Assembly: GCA_021234155.1 (NCBI GenBank)
Contig: JAJEKV010000410.1
Location: 1 to 64,000, forward strand
From: Isoetes taiwanensis
Taxonomy: Eukaryota; Streptophyta; Lycopodiopsida; Isoetales; Isoetaceae
DNA length: 64,000 bases
Direction of reading: 5' to 3'
The notes beneath the pieces are model-generated. The model was not told the origin of the DNA. It was given only the letters and a program-made list of their open reading frames with translations, and did no database searches. The position numbers were made by a program, and so were the translations under genes. Each line of letters opens with the position of its first letter. Positions within the stretch are counted from its first letter, which is position 1. This document shows, one piece after another, positions 1 through 12,400 of the stretch.

Positions 1-1380
1 TCATGTTCAATGTTTAATAAAATAAATTAGATCTTAGATCAACCTAATATTTTTGTCCTTAAAATTTTGTTCCACGACTTTGCCGGACTATGAATTTACT
101 AGATTCTTTGATAAATCCATAACGCTACACAATGCGTATATGAACCCGGTGCATCCGTTTCGACCCGGTGGAACATTCTCACAACTCCGGATGATACATT
201 AGAGAAGAATCACCAAGTACTGCTGACCAATCATGAAACGTTAGCGATAGACTGGAGTAGCGACCCAGGGCCAAAAGGTACATTAGGTGATTCTTGGCTC
301 AATTCACCCTTCACCCTGAAAATATTGCCCTTTGCTCTTGATATTAAAGCTATCTATTAAAGGAAGATATGCAGTCAAAAATAGTCCGGAGTGTATAATG
401 GTAAAAATAATCAGCGTATAGATTAATATAAATATATGATAGCAAAATCCGTCAAAACTTGTGCTCCTTATGCATTTCTTGGTAATTCATTTTACGGTAG
501 ATCTTCGTTTTTACACCATAGATTTTCGTTTTCGAATCAATATCATCCTCATTTTGTTGTGTCTAGAACATATTGCTCAGCATTGTTGTTCTGATATACA
601 CGAGGTTTGGTTAAAACCTCGCCTCTTTTAGCATTTATCCACCTCTACCTTTATCATCAAACTTCTTTTGGAGTCAAAACTCAGGCAACCTCCTCTCCTA
701 TTCATACTTAGTTGCTCAAGTATTTTGAATTTTTGCCAAAGCTCCCTCTCGCCTCTCGCGTGGTGTAAACTCATCCTCGAGGCTATGGCTATCCCAGGTC
801 TGGTAAAATCCCGAATTAAAACCCATGATTGATTACATACAATCTTTAGAAATATTTTTGGTCATTTGTGACACACCCAAGTCCTTTGTCATTGAAGTGC
901 ACCCATCTTGTTTAGAGTCGAACCTTAAAACTTTCGTCTGTAAATTTCATCGGTCTAATCCTAGTCCTAGTAAATTCATTTTCGTCCTTAGGGGGCTCTT
1001 CCACCTCTAATCACCATTAAAGCCTAGAGATAGGACATGGTTAAGAAACATTGCCTATTATTTTTTTTGCATGGTGTAATTTGGACCATATTTTTTTTTT
1101 AGATGTACTACGATTCAATCCTGATGCAGCATATTTAGAATCTCATCTATGGGTGGTTGGTTTACCATTTATTTACCACATCAAGTTTAAAAAAAATGTC
1201 TATTCGGATGCGAAAAATAATAATATAATAATAAAATAAAAAGTAAAGAAAACCTAAAGAATATTCCCGACAAAAAGTTCTTTCTTTAAAGGTCCCTTCT
1301 TTGGGATTTCATTGTTTCCTACCCTTCTGATTTGCTCCCTCCAGCTTCCATCAAAGGCGATTTATAAATTACGTTAAGTG
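1..1380. other. AT-rich stretch, no gene recognised
   Basis: Only short ORFs of about 60 codons occur here, and none resembles a protein family I know. There is no clear repeat. The stretch may be decayed retroelement DNA, but nothing seen directly proves that. Confidence 0.4.
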
Positions 1381-3395
1381 CGCCAACAGTACCGAGGATA
1401 GGGGACTTGGGATCCCAGGGGTCCGATTCGAGCTGCCACCCACTTTGTTGCGGGGAGGTGTGGATCTCATTGCGATTTGGATATTTTCACGCTAATTAGC
1501 AGCGGTTTCTTGGGTTTATACCGGAAATGGTTCCAGGCCTTATGGAGACCCTCTCCCACCTATACCTTGGCCGGAGATATAAATGCCGGATGCTGGGTGA
1601 CGTTGTCGACATGGAGGGACATTCTCCGGTACATTCAGCGATGGGCCAATCAACGGCTCCATTCTCCATTTGTTAGGTCGGCAAACCTATTTTTGAGGTT
1701 TTGTTTTGCCTTAGCCCATTCTTATGGACCAATATGTGCCGAGAGCAAACTACTCCATTGGAAAAGGCAAGATACCACATTCTGGCCAATCCGAAGAAGA
1801 GAGGCCCAGTTAACCTCTTGATTCCTTCGTTGGGAAGCAACTAGCCAGATACGTCTGCTGGATCCGGGGGCCATAAGCGGCGTCGGACTAAATGGGCTCG
1901 ATCCTTCTCAACAATCAAAGAGTATCTGTTGCTCGGATATCCTGTGGGCATACCATGTCATCCCGACACCCAACATGTATAGAAAGGAGATCATCTGTAT
2001 GAGCTAGGCGAGGAATGTCAAGATGATTTTCTTGATTTGCCCCCTAAAGTATCCACACCAGTCCGGCGATTTGCTCAAGTTCCACCAAGAAGACCGAGAT
2101 GAGATCTTCTTAAATTGCGGCATCTTATCTTTGCAAGACTCCTTGTCCACCACCTAAGGATGCCTTCACGCCATGGGTCCACATAAGTAATAATATCAAT
2201 GGGTGGTTATTGCCTATGGAGGCGGCGAGGTGAAGATCTCTATGATAACAGGGAACATCTCAAGGAGGGAAGGGAGAACTCAGATGTGAGGTGGGTAAAG
2301 CTTGAGAAATTTGGTGGCAACCTCCACTATTCTAGAGTAGCGACCTTGAAGAATCATTTAACAAGATTCTTTCTACCGGCTTTTTACAAGGTCAAATTCT
2401 ATTATTCTTCCTAGGCTTCGCTCAGGGCGAGAGCATCCTCCGGGCACTAAAAGCTTTGTCCGCCATGGCGGGCATAAAGCTTCACTACAATCTTCGCGTT
2501 TTATCTTTGGTGAGCGGGATTTGGCACTTGCGCCCCTAGGCAAGATATTATTGCCCATGGATGAGCATGAAAGATGCTGGTGGCGCCTGGCCCGCCTTCT
2601 CTCCGATGGTGGCATCGTGTTAGCTGCCCCCTTACTATCGACCCGGCGTCGCTTTTGCTCCCACCGGCGACAACCACCCCCCCTTGGATGGACCCGGGGA
2701 TGCATGGCCTAGTTTCGAATATACTTTCTTTGCCTTGTATTGTTTGGCCTTTGGCCATTACTACATGTATTATTCATAGGCATCTCTATGCCGACCTATT
2801 ATCTAAATTGGGTCTTTACGTATTAATTGTCTTTTCTTTGCTAATCTCTTCTCACGTAGCGTCTAAGTCATTAATTGCACATCTTCTCTGGCACTTGCAG
2901 GAAACAAATGTGCCACTTCACCCCACTAGCGGGTGGAAAATTGTTACACTCCTTCAGGAACGAAGAGTCCACAACTGTGGTGATGCAAAAAAGTTGGTCC
3001 CTCTGGGATTTCACCAATGTAGAAGCATTCCTTGACATTGATGATCACCTTTGAAGAACTTTATGGGGCAATGAACAACTTGTTTAACCTCTTAATCATA
3101 AACCCAACCACAGGTATGGGGATATCATTATCGGGCTTGGCAAAATATACTTTAGTCGTTAGGTGAGAGAATGAGAATGAGAATGAGAGTATCCTTGATA
3201 CAATCGCATCCATTTGCGGTGCCAATAAAAATATAGGCTGTATAATCATCTTGCATAAGACAAAATTTCATTTTTGTTGTCGTTTGGGCCTTATAAGTAA
3301 ATGTAACCTTCTGTTCTACTTTAATGTCAAATCTTTTTCCTTATTGATGATCTTATTATAACAATGTGAAAAGATGTGTGCTTATCAGCTTTTAT
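1381..3395. other. Unclassified sequence with short open frames, possibly old retroelement DNA
   Basis: Base composition rises to a moderate GC level. Open frames of 60-153 codons occur on both strands (for example 1477-1821 and 2574-3035), but they overlap in several frames and show no domain I recognise. The block lies immediately upstream of the gypsy remnant and may hold its leader or an older insertion. I could not find a 5' LTR matching the sequence that starts at 9226. Confidence 0.3.
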
Positions 3396-4734
3396 TGATA
3401 TTCTAGGCGTTGCTTGCGTCCCGTCAGGTAAGGAACACCCATGGCACCAGGGCGCACTACGCTGAGCGCAATTGCTCATCATCAAGCGTCGGATGGCCGC
3501 CCAACTCCCGGCGGTATGTCACCCAAGGCCCATAGGCCTGGAATGGCGGAAGAGGGACAAGAGGGTTAGCAGTCCTGCCTCCCACCACCAGCCATGCCAA
3601 CTCTGGGTTGGGAATCCCCTACGCTGACACGATCTAAGCGTGGCGCCATTCTTCATCTTGGATAGTAGCTCTGACTCATCGGATTCTGATGACTCTTCCG
3701 ATTCCACCGCCTCGGTGCAGGACCGTGCTAAGTCCAGAAAGAAGGATTACCAGAAGGCGGTGTATTACGCTATCACCCCATTTGGAAAAACCCGCGGACT
3801 TTGCTGATTTTGGGCACTTCCCATTACGGTGTGGGCCTTGAGAATCTTGGATGGAAGCGAGATCGCGGAAATTTGCTTAAATCTCAGAGTATGGTGAAAA
3901 GGACATTGGCAAAGTAGCTATCACCAACTTTACTAAGTACGCTTTCGAATGCGGTGGAAATGATATACACGATCTCATGGGTTAAGCGAGAGGTCATTAT
4001 AAATTCAAAATCTTTCCCAAGGCCTTTAAGTCACACTATATTCCTCGGGCACATTTTGCAAAAGCGAATACAAACCTTCTATAAGCTTGGGAGCGATGCG
4101 GCATTCGGTACAAACCTACAGCGATGAATTCATATCGACTTTGTTCAGGGGATCAGCGAATCGACCCGTGCGGTCGAAGGGGTATGTTGAGGGGTTGTCA
4201 CCCACTTTTAAGAAAGATGAGTGCGTCGCGATTGATCAGACAAAAAGCCTTGAGTTTGGAGGATGATATACCCAAGTCCCTTACGGCGACCTCCAAGTAG
4301 GAACCAAGGCGGCCGTATATATATCATATAAGGCCAGCTCTCTAGCTTTCGGGACCTCCTCATTAGCCTCCTCATATGGAAGTCCGGAAAAAAAATCGAC
4401 TTCAATGTTCCAGTATATGTCGAGGTGCCCCAAATAGCAATGTCGGCAATTCCTCCGGTCTATCGAGGAAGGCTGCGTGACCAGCTTCTGACGAGATAAG
4501 TCACTCGTCCGATGCTTCGACCGGACCACTTAGAATGCAAGATTTCCCATCGTCACTCGGAAGCGACCTGGATAGCCATGCGGAGGTAGATTGGGATGAG
4601 CTGATATCTTTTGTGAAGTCCGATACTGGCGGAGGAGGCTGTTATATATACAAGGTAAGTCTCAATTTGTTTTTCTTTGCTATTGAGACCTTTCCGGGGT
4701 ATTGTCAGCCGGTGTCATCTCTGATGGGTCAAAT

Positions 4735-5045
4735 TGATGGCAAACCATCCTTATGAACACGGGTAGTACCCACAACTTTGCATCGCTTAGGTTGGCCCAA
4801 ACTCGCAATTATCTTCCTTGAAATCTAAGCCAAGACCAGTCACATTGCATAATGGAGCTGTCAGCCACACCAAGGCCGTCATATTAGCTTGAATATCAAT
4901 TACCGGGAGCACCGTTGCCTTGGGGGCTGAAAGTATGAATATTGGAAAATATGACTTGATTGTGGGGATGGAATTTTTGGCGGCGGCAAAGGCCAATATA
5001 GATTGTGAAGCATGCGTCACCTTCACTTGCCAGCAAATGGGGTCG
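4735..5045 (+). pseudogene. gypsy aspartic protease remnant
   Basis: In one frame the sequence reads L-M-N-T-G-S-T-H-N-F-A-S, the usual plant gypsy protease active site except that the catalytic aspartate of D-T-G-S/A-T is replaced by asparagine. About 70 codons downstream, Y-D-L-I-V-G-M-E-F-L matches the conserved second half, Y-D-x-I-L-G-M-D-x-L. The domain would have cut the Gag-Pol polyprotein. The D-to-N change alone would abolish activity. Confidence 0.75.
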
Positions 5046-5394
5046 TGTTAGTATAGCGGTGAATACGGTATCCTATTATGCGGTGTATCTCCTTGCGTAA
5101 AAATTTGGGCAAAGCCATTTGTTATAGACAATTGGCTTGCATTGTTAAGAGCTTGCATCGTACCGAGGCTCAACAAAAGAACTTATTGAGGAGCTTGCCA
5201 CCAACCATAGCGGCCTCATTCATGAGTTCGGATCTCTTTCGAGATGAAATTTGGAAATTACCACCCGAGGGGGAAGAGTGCGGTGCACTCCAACCGGTAC
5301 CAAACCTACCGGTAAAAGGCTCCTTAGCATCGAGTTGGCGGAACTTAAGAAGCGTATATAGAACTTCTAAAGCTAGGCTTCGACCGTGAGTGTT

Positions 5395-5960
5395 TCGCCT
5401 TTTGGAGCTCCTATTGTTTGTTAAGAAGAAGGATGGTACTTTGCGCGTATGGTATCGATTCTTGTCAGCTAAACAAGCGTGCTATCAAGAACGGGTATGC
5501 ATTACCACTTGGCCGATGACCTTATGGATCTGCAAAGAAGCTAAGTATTTTTCAAGATAGATCTTAGCTACGGCTACCATCAAATAAGGATTAAGGAGGA
5601 GGATATTCACAAATGCGCTTCCACACCCGTTATGGACATTATGAGTTCACAATTATGCCTTCCCGAACTCATCAATGCCCCAACAACCTTCATGCATCTC
5701 ATGAGCGATGTCTTGAAGATTATTTAGGCGAGTTTGTCATTATTTTCTTTGATGACATTCTTATCTATAGTAAAACTCACGGAGGACCATGAATGCCATC
5801 TTTTGGCTGCCTCTCCGAAGTTCGCGGCACCACCAACTATTTGCCAAGTTTTCCAAATGCAAATTTCGACCACCGGTCGAGTACTTAGGTCATATTGTTT
5901 TCAGATGGGTATTGCTCTGAGACCAGCAAAAATTAGGCAGTCAAGAGTGGTGCGGCTCCT
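5395..5960 (+). pseudogene. gypsy reverse transcriptase remnant
   Basis: Recognisable blocks are V-K-K-K-D-G-T-L-R near 5425, I-D-L-S-Y-G-Y-H-Q-I-R-I near 5560, and the catalytic [10 protein letters not shown] block at about 5742-5775. These are the standard Ty3 RT motifs in their normal order. At least two frameshifts separate them, and a stop (TAG in TTATTTAGGCG near 5726) precedes the catalytic block. Only a pseudogene remains. Confidence 0.85.
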
Positions 5961-6159
5961 ACTAATGTTTGGGAAGTTAGAAGTTTCACGGGCAGCGAGA
6001 TATTCGTCGTAAGTTCCTTAGGGCGTGCTGAATCACAGCACCCCTCCAACGACCTCACAAAGCATAAGAAGGTCAAAGGCTGGGCATCACATAGCAGGCT
6101 TCCAGCGGTTAAAGGACACCACCGTCGGCTAGTCCTCCGTTTACCCCATCCTCCCGAGG

Positions 6160-6600
6160 AAGGACAAGGCCGTTGCAACCCCGTGCGATGATAGATAAAT
6201 TGGAGCTGCCTCGATGCAGAAGGACAGTCATAGCCTATGACTCTAAGAAAATGAATGATCGCGAGCGAGATATCCCACCCACTGACCAAAAATTGCTTGG
6301 GGTTGTGCGTGCCTTAACATCGAAGATATTATCTTCTTGGGCCGGTTCCAATTAGACCGCGGAACCAAAGTCTTCAATATATATTTTTACAGGCTAATCT
6401 TAATCTCCAATGGCTTGGTGGATAGAATTTTGGAAGAGTATGACTTTGACATTTTGTATAAACTTCGGAAGCATAATATTGTTTTCTGATACCTTATCTC
6501 GGTATCCGATTGGCGTACGATATGCATTGCAATCTTGTCTCCACTTTGCAAGTGAATTTAGGAAAACTATTGAGCAATCTCTTCCAATAGATCGAGTTTA
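6160..6600 (+). pseudogene. gypsy RNase H remnant
   Basis: The stretch at about 6224-6325 encodes T-V-I-A-Y-D-S-K-K-M-N-D-R-E-R-D followed by K-L-L-G-V-V-R-A-L. This matches the RNase H block of plant gypsy elements (I-A-Y-x-S-R-K-L-x-x-x-E-x-x-Y, then E-L-L-A-I-V-x-A-L). It lies directly downstream of the RT remnant. It is interrupted after about 60 codons, and the region to 6600 is only weakly related to the connection domain. Confidence 0.75.
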
Positions 6601-6689
6601 GTGAAGTGCGGGGCGGCCTTCCTAAAGGGGCCAGGACAAACAAGGAGGGAAGCGTTCAAGCATTATAGGAAGGCGGTAATCTTTTTTAT

Positions 6690-8085
6690 TGCGAGATAAG
6701 TTGTGTGTGCAGGAGTCATCAAGGTTCGAGGGCTTATCCTCCATGACACACATAACATTTCCATTGCTGGTCATCTTTGGATTCATGAAAACATATTTCA
6801 AGATAAGATCGATTACTTTTTGGCCTGGTATGAAGAAGCATATTACCCGCTACATTAAGCGATTGCCAACTTTGCCCGATGGACAAAAGCGAGCTGATTA
6901 GGGCGTCGGTACTTATTTGGAACCCCTCGGTGTTCCTAATGCAAAATGGGAAGTCATTGCCCATGGACTTCATTATGGGTCCGTAGACCTTAGACAGGTT
7001 TTGTATGATGGTGGTAGTCGACAAGCTTTCTAAGATGGCTCATTTCTTACCATGCACTTTTATTCTCAAAGAGATTTTTTGACTCCATGATTATGAGTAA
7101 CACCTTGAGATACATTGCCCAAAAGAAAAAACAAATGAGAACTTTCCCTCATACGGTGGCTCTTAGTCTTTCTGTGACTTGAAAGCCCGATAATTTATTG
7201 GTATCGCGGCGATGCGAGAAATGGTTCGGCTTGATTGCATTTCCTTATTTCGGCTTACAAGGGAATTTAAAGCACAAGCCTTCCTAGCATCTTTAATGAA
7301 GCATCCTCAAAAAGAAACTCAATATTATATCACGATTTCAATCGGATCAAAGCACATTATCTGACCATATTTATGTCTTCACAACATGTTTCGAAAGGGC
7401 AAATCACGGGCAATTCTTGGCGTATACGCATGAGCTCACATTGTTTGATGATTGGCGGGGAGATGGATGAAAATTGAAGAGAACGAGGGACTTTTGTACT
7501 GCCGGGGAAGGAATAGAGAGGCGGAGAAACATGCCATTTATTTCTACGCCATAAACACGATGCTCTTCGTGCCAAATATTCCATGTTAAGCGGGATTTAC
7601 CTATGGATGAGCTCTTCCATTACACGCCCACACTCCCAAATTTGGGGAACTATCTCAGAGAGCTTACGCTCATCGCAGGCCACCACTAATGGTTAGATGT
7701 AAAGAATATTGTTTTTGTCCCATAGCCTACGGGCTCCCGCGGACGTTAATAGACTTTATTATTATTATTATTGTTATTATTGTTATTATTTCAGATCGTG
7801 ATCCTAAATTTGTTAGTGCTTTTTAGAAGGACTTCTTTAGCACTATAAAAACCAAGCTTGCCATGAGTATGGCCTATCACCCTCAGACAGATGGGCAGTC
7901 AGAGCGTACCAATCGCATTATTGAGAATATGCTACGCAATTACGTCTGGAATAAGCAATCTCAATGGGCAGATTACATTCACCTGGTAGAATTTGCCTAT
8001 AATAGTACTAAGCAGGAGTCCTCGATGATGTCTCCCTTTATAATCACATTTATATCAATGTCTTACTCTAGATACGTGGCATAAC
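6690..8085 (+). pseudogene. gypsy integrase remnant
   Basis: The zinc-binding HHCC portion is visible at about 6735-6880, with H-T/H-N, A-G-H, F-W-P-G-M-K-K-H-I and a weakened C-x-x-C. The core follows with V-V-V-D-K-L-S-K-M-A-H-F near 7010-7050. The catalytic-glutamate block is at 7863-8000: Y-H-P-Q-T-D-G-Q-S-E-R-T-N-R and then F-A-Y-N-S-T. The blocks lie in different frames with unrelated sequence between them, including about 700 bp (7080-7780) where I see little homology. A (TTA)n-like tract at 7757 sits inside this gap. Confidence 0.85.
7757..7792. repeat. (TTA/TTG)n trinucleotide microsatellite
   Basis: A run of TTATTATTATTATTGTTATT type repeats lies inside the decayed integrase gap of the gypsy remnant. 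Confidence 0.85.
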
Positions 8086-8289
8086 CCGGTTTCCAAGGTG
8101 GCAATCTCCTACTTGATTTATACGGATATGCAAGTCTTAGTAGAAGAATGCGGGGGTATCTATTGGCGGCAGAAGTCACCAAAAGAGTTTATGAGATGAA
8201 CCACGCGTACCCGGAGTTTTAGGTTGTGAATCGGTATGGTTGAAAATCAAGGTTAAGCGAGGCCAAGCTCAAGATTGGTAATTGCAAAA

Positions 8290-8680
8290 GCCGCACCACG
8301 ATGGCGGGACCCTTTCAGTTATTGAGCGAATAGGTCAAGCCTATAAGTTGAATTTGCCTGCTCATCTCAAGGTCCACAAAGTTTTTCCACGTAAGCCTTT
8401 TGAAAAAGCACACCCGATCCTCATGAGATTCTTGATATGCCAACGCACGGAGATGACCAGGCGAGCAATTGAAAATTGTCGAAGCTCTTCTCGATAGATT
8501 ATATGAGCAAAGCGAGAAGAACCGGATATTACAAAGTGTTGGTTAAGTGGAAACACTTGCCTCACCGAGGATGCCACACGGGTCCTTAAACAAGACCTTG
8601 ACAAGAGCTTACCCCCAACTTCATACGGACAATGCGGGGGAGTCGGACTATCCACGATGCTATCAACTTCCAGGCTCCAA
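8290..8680 (+). pseudogene. gypsy integrase C-terminus and chromodomain remnant
   Basis: At about 8330-8400 the sequence encodes A-Y-K-L-N-L-P-A-H-L-K-V-H-K-V-F, the usual post-integrase block (A-Y-x-L-x-L-P-x-x-x-x-x-H-x-V-F-H-V-S). At about 8528-8620, V-L-V-K-W-K-H-L-P and then L-K-Q-D-L-D-K match the chromodomain signature (V-K-W-x-x-x-P, T-W-E-x-x-x-x-L). In related elements this domain steers integration to chromatin marks. Frameshifts separate the two parts. Confidence 0.75.
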
Positions 8681-9210
8681 TGGTATGTAGAGTAGTAGAT
8701 CCGATAGGGATGCGTGGGAGAGAGGGTTAAGGATAGACACGTCCTAGGATAGGAGGAATTGCATCATATTAGGATGCAACCCGTCCACGACTAGAATAGG
8801 AATGTTGCCATTCCTTATGCCGAGCGACTTGGCAAATAATAGGCATTGTAGGATTCCCACATTTCCATTTTTTGTTCATCTAAAGGGATGGTCCTTCAAC
8901 CACAACTTTATATAATTGTATTGATTATTGATGTCTTTGTAATCCTGCGGTGCGTAATGCATACAACAACATCTGCGGTTCTATATTTTGCTCACTTTAG
9001 GAATCATGATGTGTTCTTATATGTGTTTCTTATGGTCCACTTGAGGACCTTGTTGTTGTGCATATTAAGTGTTTTCTATGGACTCAAATCCAAAACTTTT
9101 TGATCGTTGTTGATCTCGTTGTAATCTCCTATGTTTTATAATAAGTATCTCCCTTGCTTTTTCTACTAATTATATTACTCTATAATCCTTAATCTTGAGG
9201 GACAACATTA

Positions 9211-9470
9211 TCCCAAGGGGTAGAATGTGACATTCCGCGTGTTATATGCTATATATAGCTCTTTGTGACATGTCGCGGTATGTGGGTTTATAAAGAGAGA
9301 TTATGAGCTAACATTAAAGGGGTTTAAGTTAGCTATACTAAACAATTAGAGGCTAGTCAATCTTAAGCTAATCCTATATTATAATATTATACGTAATTCT
9401 TGGATTTGGATCCGACCCTAGATCGGGACGGTTTTAGATTTAGGTTGCAGATCCAGCGGCCATGGCACCA
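9211..9470 (+). mobile_element. Polypurine tract and probable 3' LTR start of the gypsy element
   Basis: A purine-rich tract (AAGGGGTAGAA, 9215-9225) directly precedes TGTGACATTCC at 9226. This is the usual junction of the plant gypsy polypurine tract and a TG-starting LTR. About 25 bp upstream, an A-T-C-T-T-G-A-G-G-G-A-C-A-A-C motif also resembles the conserved pre-PPT sequence of plant gypsy elements. The LTR end (CA) and a matching 5' LTR could not be fixed, so the right boundary is a guess. Confidence 0.55.
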
Positions 9471-10970
9471 ATTAAGAATAGGTCAATTTCGTCCACCCTC
9501 CCTCCTCCTCATCGCTTATCTCCGTCATTCCTTCCTGCCCTTGCATGCCCGTATTTTCATGGGCGACCCAGAGTTTTAGTGCCTTAATCCTAAATGTCTA
9601 AGCACATAATGGGCCTTTGGATGAAGGGAAAAGAGAATGATATGTGCATTTAAAAAGAAAGCGGAGGAGGAGAATAAATGGGATCATTCTTTTACTAGGG
9701 AGCTTAAGCTTGGGGCTTTTGTTTCCAGAATGGCTCTTGGATCGGACTCGAATATGGTTCAAAGTCTTGAAGAACATCTATTTTCCTTCGAGCTTCAACT
9801 TTGGATCAAAATCCCTTCCGGGCGAGATAATATCTCAAAACTGGCATGGCAGATCTTTTCTTTTAGATTCCAGAGCAAGCTACACAATAGGTATGCTTCT
9901 CCTTGATCTAGATCTTTTTAACGTGTTTGGATCCAACTTTGTTAGATGGTCGTCCTGCAAACTGTAACCTAGCTTTTGTTGGTGTTATATATTGTTTTTG
10001 AATTTGCCATGCAGTTCTACAGGGGATTTTACAAGTCACTACAAAATTCTCTACTGGTAATTCACAAGGTGTTGCATGCTGAAAGTTATTATAGCTGCAT
10101 CTTATATCGTATCTAAATCTTTGAGACATGTTGTCAATCTCTAGATTGTTAAATTGGTTCAAATAGCTAGCCCCTTCATATATGATCTAGGGTTTTTTAC
10201 TCAATCCCTTATATTCATATTCTGAATAATTACCTTTGCAATGTTTCTGAGAATGCAAGACTATAGATAAGATGTTCTTTGAGTGGCTAGCTGGGGCAAA
10301 AAGAGTCATATTGTTTATTGTCTTAAGGGCATGAGCTAGCCATTGTTCATGCTAAGCAAGGTCAGATTTATTGTTGTCCAGATAATCCTCCGTTGTTATA
10401 ATTGGGCCTGCGCAATGCATTTTGAACTGGCTGAGGTCATTGGATATTTGCAGCAGTTTTTAGAGTAGGTTCTCTATTTTGCTTCTTTCATGAGATAGAT
10501 ATGGCATACAACTAATCTCTCAAGTGGCCAAATTCGTTTGTGATATCCGTCGAGATGCTGAGATCTGCCCTTTGTAGGTTTTGTAACAACAAAAGCACGG
10601 GAGACAAATTGTTGAAGAATATTTGCACACATAGTGGGCTTTCATTTAGCGATCCATGATTCTGAGCCAATGCATTGACCCAACAAAATTATCAATGCAT
10701 TTGCTACATTTTCGAGTTCTTTGCCTTTGGCTTTGATCTCACGAGTTTCCTTGCTCTCTGGCTTTTCTAGCTGCATTTGAATTGAAGGAGATTGGGAGAA
10801 GTCTTTGTTAAATGTATTACATGGTCTTTGTCTAATCATTTATGCGATGTGTGCAGAAATGACACAAAAAATACGATTTCTGTCCAAATCTATTTTGACA
10901 ATCTATTGTCGCGGAGATGACAAAGAATCTGATTTGTCTGTCAAATCTATTCGACAATCTATTATTTTGT
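9471..10970. other. No recognised gene
   Basis: Open frames at 9637-9967 (two overlapping, 89 and 107 codons) and 10642-10839 (-) show no known domain. The sequence is AT-rich with no clear internal repeat. It may include the rest of the gypsy LTR. Confidence 0.35.
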
Positions 10971-11380
10971 ATTCACACGGGGCTTTTGGGTGCATATTCA
11001 CACGGGGTGACTCCAGGGCATCGAGAGTCATGGGTTGGCATATTAGCCCCTTATTCCTTAATCTACACCGTGCGTAAAGTTCCTCATTTGTGGGGTATGC
11101 AATTACAAGATTTGCTATCTTTGTATAATAAGATTACTTAAAATACTATAAGATTTCAACGGAATACTATATGGTGTTGATTTAAATGCGTGCAAAATAC
11201 AATTATGAGGGGCTCTCGGCTGCCCCTCGTCTTAGGTGGTGAATATGCACCCAAACCAAGGGGTTTAAGGGATTTTAATTTAAATGTGTTGGATCAATGG
11301 TTATATTTATTAATGTCAATGGAAGTTATGTGTTGGTTATTATACTAAAAATTTTTTGGCCCTTGGGCCAAAAAAAATAG
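10971..11380 (+). mobile_element. MITE-like dispersed repeat, copy A
   Basis: The reverse complement of 47055-47433 aligns along nearly the whole stretch. Shared blocks include ATTCACACGGGG at the left, TTTGTGGGGTATGC, GGGGCTCTCGGCTGCCC, and AAATGTGTT...GTTATGTGTTG...TTTTTTGGCCC at the right. TTTGGGTGCATATTCACACG near the left end is inverted near the right (GAATATGCACCCAAACC), so the core of about 260 bp is bounded by imperfect inverted repeats. There is no coding capacity. It fits a small non-autonomous DNA element plus flanking family sequence. Confidence 0.7.
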
Positions 11381-12400
11381 GCGATGAGAATATAAAAAGA
11401 CATTTAAAACATGTAGCAATATGTGTTATGTAATATCGACATTAAGAAAAAAAGGGAATATAGTAAAATGAAACATGAGTAACTATAATATTAAAGCATA
11501 ATGTAATATATAATTATATATATCAAAATCCCTTGAGAGCATCATCCTTGTCATTGGGTTGTGAGAATATTAAAATCTCTTGAAAGACCTATTTGAAAAT
11601 CCACGTGGCAAAAAGCCATAATAGTTTATGTTCCAACTCTAACCAAGTCCATGAAAGCAGAGGCATCATCCAGGGCTTACTAGCTTGTATGGTAGTTATA
11701 GCCTAGAGAAATGATCTACACTATGATAGAATAATAAAAACCAACAAAGAGAACCAAAACATACACAACTCGTTTTCTTTGCATGTAATGTGCATGTTTG
11801 CATTTGCTATACTAATGCTTCAAAACAACCTGAAAATGATTATATTGGATGGAAGATATAGTGATGGCATTGCCCAAGAATAAGGGCGCATTTTCACGGA
11901 CAAGGATCATCCCATATCCATGCGTTATGTTGCATTTCCGGCATAGCTACTTGCCGGCATCAATACCATGGATGCAATAGTAAGAATAAGATTGTGAATC
12001 GTTGGAATTGGCATAGATACGGCCTTTTTTCAAGGTCTTAGAAGTAGCTTCAATATAAGTATGATTATCAAATAACATGGAATAGAAGGCCGAAGCGTCA
12101 AAGAAGCAAATGTATCTTGGACCCATGTGACTGAAGCTTCAAATGTATCTTGGCTTTATGCGAACTGGATTTTTAGAAAAAGCAATCCTCTTAGCATTTG
12201 GAATGAAAGCAAGAATTTAACTTGAGAACCAAATACATACCAGGTTGTGGGTGTCTATCTTCTTCTGCAGATCCTTGTTTCATCTCAAATGATGAGGGAG
12301 AATGCCGTCGGACAAAAAATATAAAAGCAATACAACATGGAATTCACGAGATATGTAAGAACGGGTGAATGAAATTGAAATAGTGGCTTGTGATCTTTTG
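11381..12400. other. AT-rich, no gene recognised
   Basis: I see no ORF of note and no repeat shared with the rest of the window. Confidence 0.4.

Larger units (their letters stand above)
3400..9470 (+). mobile_element. Decayed Ty3/gypsy LTR retrotransposon with chromodomain
   Basis: Homology to a gypsy gag-pol runs along the plus strand in the canonical Ty3 order: gag-like acidic region (about 3.65-4.7 kb), aspartic protease, reverse transcriptase, RNase H, integrase, chromodomain, and a purine-rich tract followed by a TG-starting LTR at 9226. Integrase placed after RNase H separates it from Ty1/copia, and the C-terminal chromodomain points to the chromovirus branch. Frames change repeatedly and stops interrupt every domain, so no protein can be made. 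The 5' LTR was not identified, so the left boundary is approximate. The decay suggests an old insertion compared with the copia element at 33-39 kb. Confidence 0.85.

Noticed and set aside
2373-3035. Overlapping ORFs of 85-153 codons on both strands
   Set aside because: No domain is recognised, and several frames are open at once because of composition. Left unannotated as genes.
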